7,044 nucleotides of DNA, from positions 1 to 7,044 of the forward strand of contig URPI01000115.1 in assembly GCA_900549705.1 (NCBI GenBank), given 5' to 3'. How positions within the stretch are numbered: position 1 is the stretch's first letter; every line of letters begins with the position of its first letter. The DNA is from an uncultured Eubacteriales bacterium. Its GTDB lineage: Bacteria > Bacillota > Clostridia > Oscillospirales > Oscillospiraceae. Below, one piece after another: positions 5,298-7,044 of the stretch. The notes below the pieces were generated by a model, which had not been told where the DNA came from, made no database searches, and saw nothing but the letters and a program-made list of their open reading frames with translations. A program made the translations under genes and the position numbers.

Positions 5298-5326
5298 GAA
5301 TATTCGTCTTTCCGGTGTCATAGGCT
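5298..5326 (+). promoter_or_regulatory. Putative sigma-E (mother-cell sporulation) promoter
   Basis: GAATATT (5298-5304) matches every position of the B. subtilis sigma-E -35 consensus KMATATT. After exactly 14 bases comes CATAGGCT (5319-5326), which keeps the CATA and final T of the -10 consensus CATACANT. Transcription would begin near 5333, upstream of the ribosome binding site AAGGAG. The downstream product is a predicted spore-envelope protein, which fits expression in the mother cell. Confidence 0.62.
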
Positions 5327-5342
5327 TTGGCAAACACACTGG

Positions 5343-5348
5343 AAGGAG
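5343..5348 (+). promoter_or_regulatory. Ribosome binding site fixing the start at 5358
   Basis: AAGGAG lies nine bases before ATG 5358. The frame is open upstream to 5223, but that ATG sits in the tail of the previous terminator and the extra 45 residues (many Arg, Cys and His) do not look like part of the family, so the shorter form is chosen. Confidence 0.75.
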
Positions 5349-5357
5349 TGTTCCAAT

Positions 5358-6833
5358 ATGGAAATTGAATTTCAGAAAGCGGAGCTTCCCTGCCTGACGG
5401 CGGTGGTCAACGAGATTCAGAATGGGGAGCAGACCCAGGAGCTGCGGCTGCCCGATGATATGCCGGATGTGGGCAAGGTGCTGTGCGCCTGGGGACAGAC
5501 CATTCTGCGGGGGAAGGAATGGCGCGCTGACTGCCTGACGGTCAGCGGCGGGATGCTCATGTGGGTGCTGTATGCCCCGGAGGATGGCAGCGAAAACCGG
5601 ATTGTGGAGGGTTGGCTGCCCTTCCAGCTGCGCTGGCAGTTGCCGGGAGATACCCCCGAGGGGACGGTTCGGGTGACAGCACTGACCCGCTTTGCCGATG
5701 CCCGTTCGGTTTCGCCCCGGAAGCTGATGCTGCGGGCGGGAATCGGCGTGCTGGCGCAGGGGTGGATTCCCGGTACATTGCAGCGGTGGCAGAGCGGCAC
5801 CGTGCCCCAGCCGGTGGAGCTATTGACCCGCCGCTATCCCCTCCGGCTGCCCCGGGAGGTGGGGGAGAAGCTGTTTTCCATGGATGAGGAACTGAACCTC
5901 GGGGCGGCGGATATATTTTATTATACCCTGAGCCCGGAGATTCTGGAACAGAAGGTACTGGGGGATAAGATTGCCTTCCGGGGCAATGCCAACCTGCATA
6001 TTTTGGGCAAGACGGCGGAGGGACGGCTGCTGTCCCAGGATTTCCCGCTGCCCTTTTCCCAGTTTGCGGACCTGCGGGGCAGCTTTGAGCCGGATGCCCA
6101 GGTGGATGTGATGTGTACGGTGAACAATCTGGAGGTGGAACAGGAGGCGGAAGCCCTGCGCCTTCGCTGCACCCTGGCAGCGCAGTATCTGGTGGATCAG
6201 ACTGCCGTGGTGGAAGCGGTGGCCGATGCCTATGCCCCCGGGCGGGCGCTGAAAATGGAAAAGAATGATCTGGAAGCCCCGGCCATTTTGGAGAAGCGGA
6301 CGGAGACGGTCGGCGGCGCGGCAAATGTTCAGGGTGGCCGGGAGAACGACATCCGCTTTTTGCCGGATTTTCCCCGGCAGTATCGGGAAAATGAGGGCAT
6401 TACCCTGGAAATTCCCGGCACGGTGCTGGTGCTGTGCCAGGAGGAGGACGGCACATTGCGGGCTTCCTCCGCCCGCTGGGAGGGGAAGCTTACCCGCCCG
6501 GCAGGGGAGAACCTGACCCTGACGGCAATCCCCCTCCCGTCCCAGACCCAGCAGCTGGGCGCAGTCGGAGGGAAAACCGGCCTGCGGGTGGAGCTTCCGG
6601 TGCAGCTGACTGCCTCCGGCGGCCAGAGAATCCCCATGGTGTCTGCGCTGACCCTGGGGGAGGAGATTCAGCCGGATGCCCAGCGCCCCAGCCTGATTCT
6701 GCGCCGCGCCGGGGCTGAGGGACTTTGGGAACTGGCGAAGAAAACCGGCTCTACCGTGAAGGCCATTCGGGAGGCAAACAAGCTGCAAGACGAGCCAAAG
6801 CCGGGGCAAATGCTGCTGATTCCCATTGCCTGA
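5358..6833 (+). CDS. SipL-like spore morphogenesis protein (DUF3794/SPOCS and LysM)
   Basis: A 491-residue protein without signal peptide or membrane segment, so it acts in the cytoplasm, by inference in the mother cell on the forespore surface. Residues about 15-135 form one DUF3794 (SPOCS) domain (QELRLPDDMPDVGKVLCAWG at 27-46). Residues about 175-296 form a second (SPEILEQKVLGDKIAFRGNA at 192-211, ending in VDQTAVVEAVADAYAPGR). Residues about 330-435 look like a third, degenerate copy. The C-terminal LysM domain occupies about 446-490 (GLWELAKKTGSTVKAIREAN, then KPGQMLLIPI). This order matches SipL of Clostridioides difficile, whose LysM domain contacts the coat-basement ATPase SpoIVA. It stands alone, between the PadR-operon terminator and non-coding DNA, with a sigma-E-like promoter. 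I leave the symbol blank because DUF3794 proteins occur as several paralogues in Clostridia and orthology was not tested. Confidence 0.88.
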   Translation: MEIEFQKAELPCLTAVVNEIQNGEQTQELRLPDDMPDVGKVLCAWGQTILRGKEWRADCLTVSGGMLMWVLYAPEDGSENRIVEGWLPFQLRWQLPGDTPEGTVRVTALTRFADARSVSPRKLMLRAGIGVLAQGWIPGTLQRWQSGTVPQPVELLTRRYPLRLPREVGEKLFSMDEELNLGAADIFYYTLSPEILEQKVLGDKIAFRGNANLHILGKTAEGRLLSQDFPLPFSQFADLRGSFEPDAQVDVMCTVNNLEVEQEAEALRLRCTLAAQYLVDQTAVVEAVADAYAPGRALKMEKNDLEAPAILEKRTETVGGAANVQGGRENDIRFLPDFPRQYRENEGITLEIPGTVLVLCQEEDGTLRASSARWEGKLTRPAGENLTLTAIPLPSQTQQLGAVGGKTGLRVELPVQLTASGGQRIPMVSALTLGEEIQPDAQRPSLILRRAGAEGLWELAKKTGSTVKAIREANKLQDEPKPGQMLLIPIA

Positions 6834-6843
6834 ACGGAACGCC

Positions 6844-6856
6844 GCTGCGGCGCAGC
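6844..6856. repeat. 13-bp GC-rich palindrome after the SipL-like gene
   Basis: GCTGCG (6844-6849) and CGCAGC (6851-6856) are perfect arms around one G, starting ten bases after the stop codon. No T tract follows (CGTCTTGTCTCC), so it is not a standard intrinsic terminator, though it could protect the 3' end. The gene has no better terminator inside the window. Confidence 0.4.
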
Positions 6857-6908
6857 CGTCTTGTCTCCACCGCCGGGGTGTTGCAGAAAGCCAAAATCTT
6901 CTGAGCCT

Positions 6909-6934
6909 GTAGGGGCGGCTATGAGCCGCCCGTA
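6909..6934. repeat. Compact GGGCGGCT hairpin repeat
   Basis: GTAGGGGCGGCT is followed by ATG and then AGCCGCCCGTA. The 8-bp perfect stem is GGGCGGCT (6913-6920) with AGCCGCCC (6924-6931). The 'GTAGGGGCGR... CGCCCG' layout is familiar to me as a dispersed extragenic element in Oscillospiraceae-type genomes; this is recognition by pattern, and copy number could not be tested. The rest of 6834-7044 holds no supportable gene. Confidence 0.6.
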
Positions 6935-7025
6935 ACCCCGGATTTCAGGAAGCACCAAGATGAACGCACACGCCCGTAGTAGACTGTTTTGACTAATAAT
7001 TTACGAACAGCCAACGGCGATGCGT

Positions 7026-7044
7026 CTCTTGGCTTCCCCCGAGG
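7026..7044. repeat. Intergenic hairpin repeat, right copy, cut by the window end
   Basis: CTCTTGGCTTCCCCCG (7026-7041) is the exact reverse complement of 41-56, so the two edges of the window carry the same repeat in opposite orientation. The next bases (GAGG) suggest the hairpin continues past the edge. Confidence 0.6.

Noticed and set aside
5223..5357. N-terminal extension of the SipL-like protein by 45 residues
   Set aside because: Its ATG sits at the end of the terminator with no ribosome binding site, and it would begin upstream of the likely sigma-E promoter.
5820..6809. A 329-residue open frame on the minus strand inside the SipL-like gene
   Set aside because: It is a GC-rich shadow frame full of Gln, His, Pro and Arg with no domain; the plus strand encodes recognisable DUF3794 and LysM domains throughout.
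6834..7044. Possible small gene or RNA in the right-hand tail
   Set aside because: Only repeats and palindromes are visible; the minus-strand frame at 6668-6958 overlaps the SipL-like gene, crosses the hairpin repeat and has no domain.
1..7044. CRISPR array, tRNA, riboswitch, transposase or phage gene
   Set aside because: No regularly spaced direct repeats, tRNA-like arms with CCA end, known aptamer cores or recombinase motifs were seen on reading both strands.

Overview
The window looks like chromosome of a Gram-positive, endospore-forming gut-type Clostridia, most likely a relative of the Oscillospiraceae/Ruminococcaceae. Four things point that way: a DUF3794 (SPOCS) plus LysM spore-envelope protein of the SipL type, a PadR plus HAAS-type membrane protein pair, Firmicutes-style signal peptides and AGGAGG ribosome binding sites, and GC-rich hairpin repeats between genes of a kind common in these genomes. 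No phage, transposase, CRISPR or RNA gene was seen. The placement is inference; no database was searched.

Left part (1-1730): a fragment of an intergenic repeat with a 19-bp palindrome (about 1-58), then a TTGCGT-17-TATACT promoter, L-ribulose-5-phosphate 4-epimerase (araD-type) and ribulose-phosphate 3-epimerase (rpe). Together the two epimerases join L-ribulose 5-phosphate and D-ribulose 5-phosphate through D-xylulose 5-phosphate. A long imperfect hairpin separates them. A perfect 13-bp stem terminator (1696-1727) closes the unit and can also serve the convergent gene on the right.

Middle part (1740-5224): two minus-strand genes for unrecognised secreted proteins (1740-2633 and 2847-3575), then a 311-bp divergent intergenic region, then a compact plus-strand operon. 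The operon encodes a PadR-family repressor, a HAAS/DUF6120-like single-pass membrane protein whose start overlaps the padR stop by 8 bp, and a small secreted protein, and it ends in a strong terminator (5190-5224). The 1740-2633 gene has a near-consensus promoter, TTGACA-17-TATATT, followed by a 17-bp operator-like palindrome in its leader. The PadR operon resembles an envelope-sensing module, and the two secreted proteins on either side of its promoter region may be distantly related.

Right part (5225-7044): a sequence closely matching the sigma-E (mother-cell) promoter consensus sits just upstream of a 491-residue DUF3794/LysM protein resembling the spore morphogenesis factor SipL. The last 211 bases are non-coding and carry a GC-rich palindrome, a compact GGGCGGCT hairpin repeat, and at the window edge an inverted partial copy of the repeat that opens the window.
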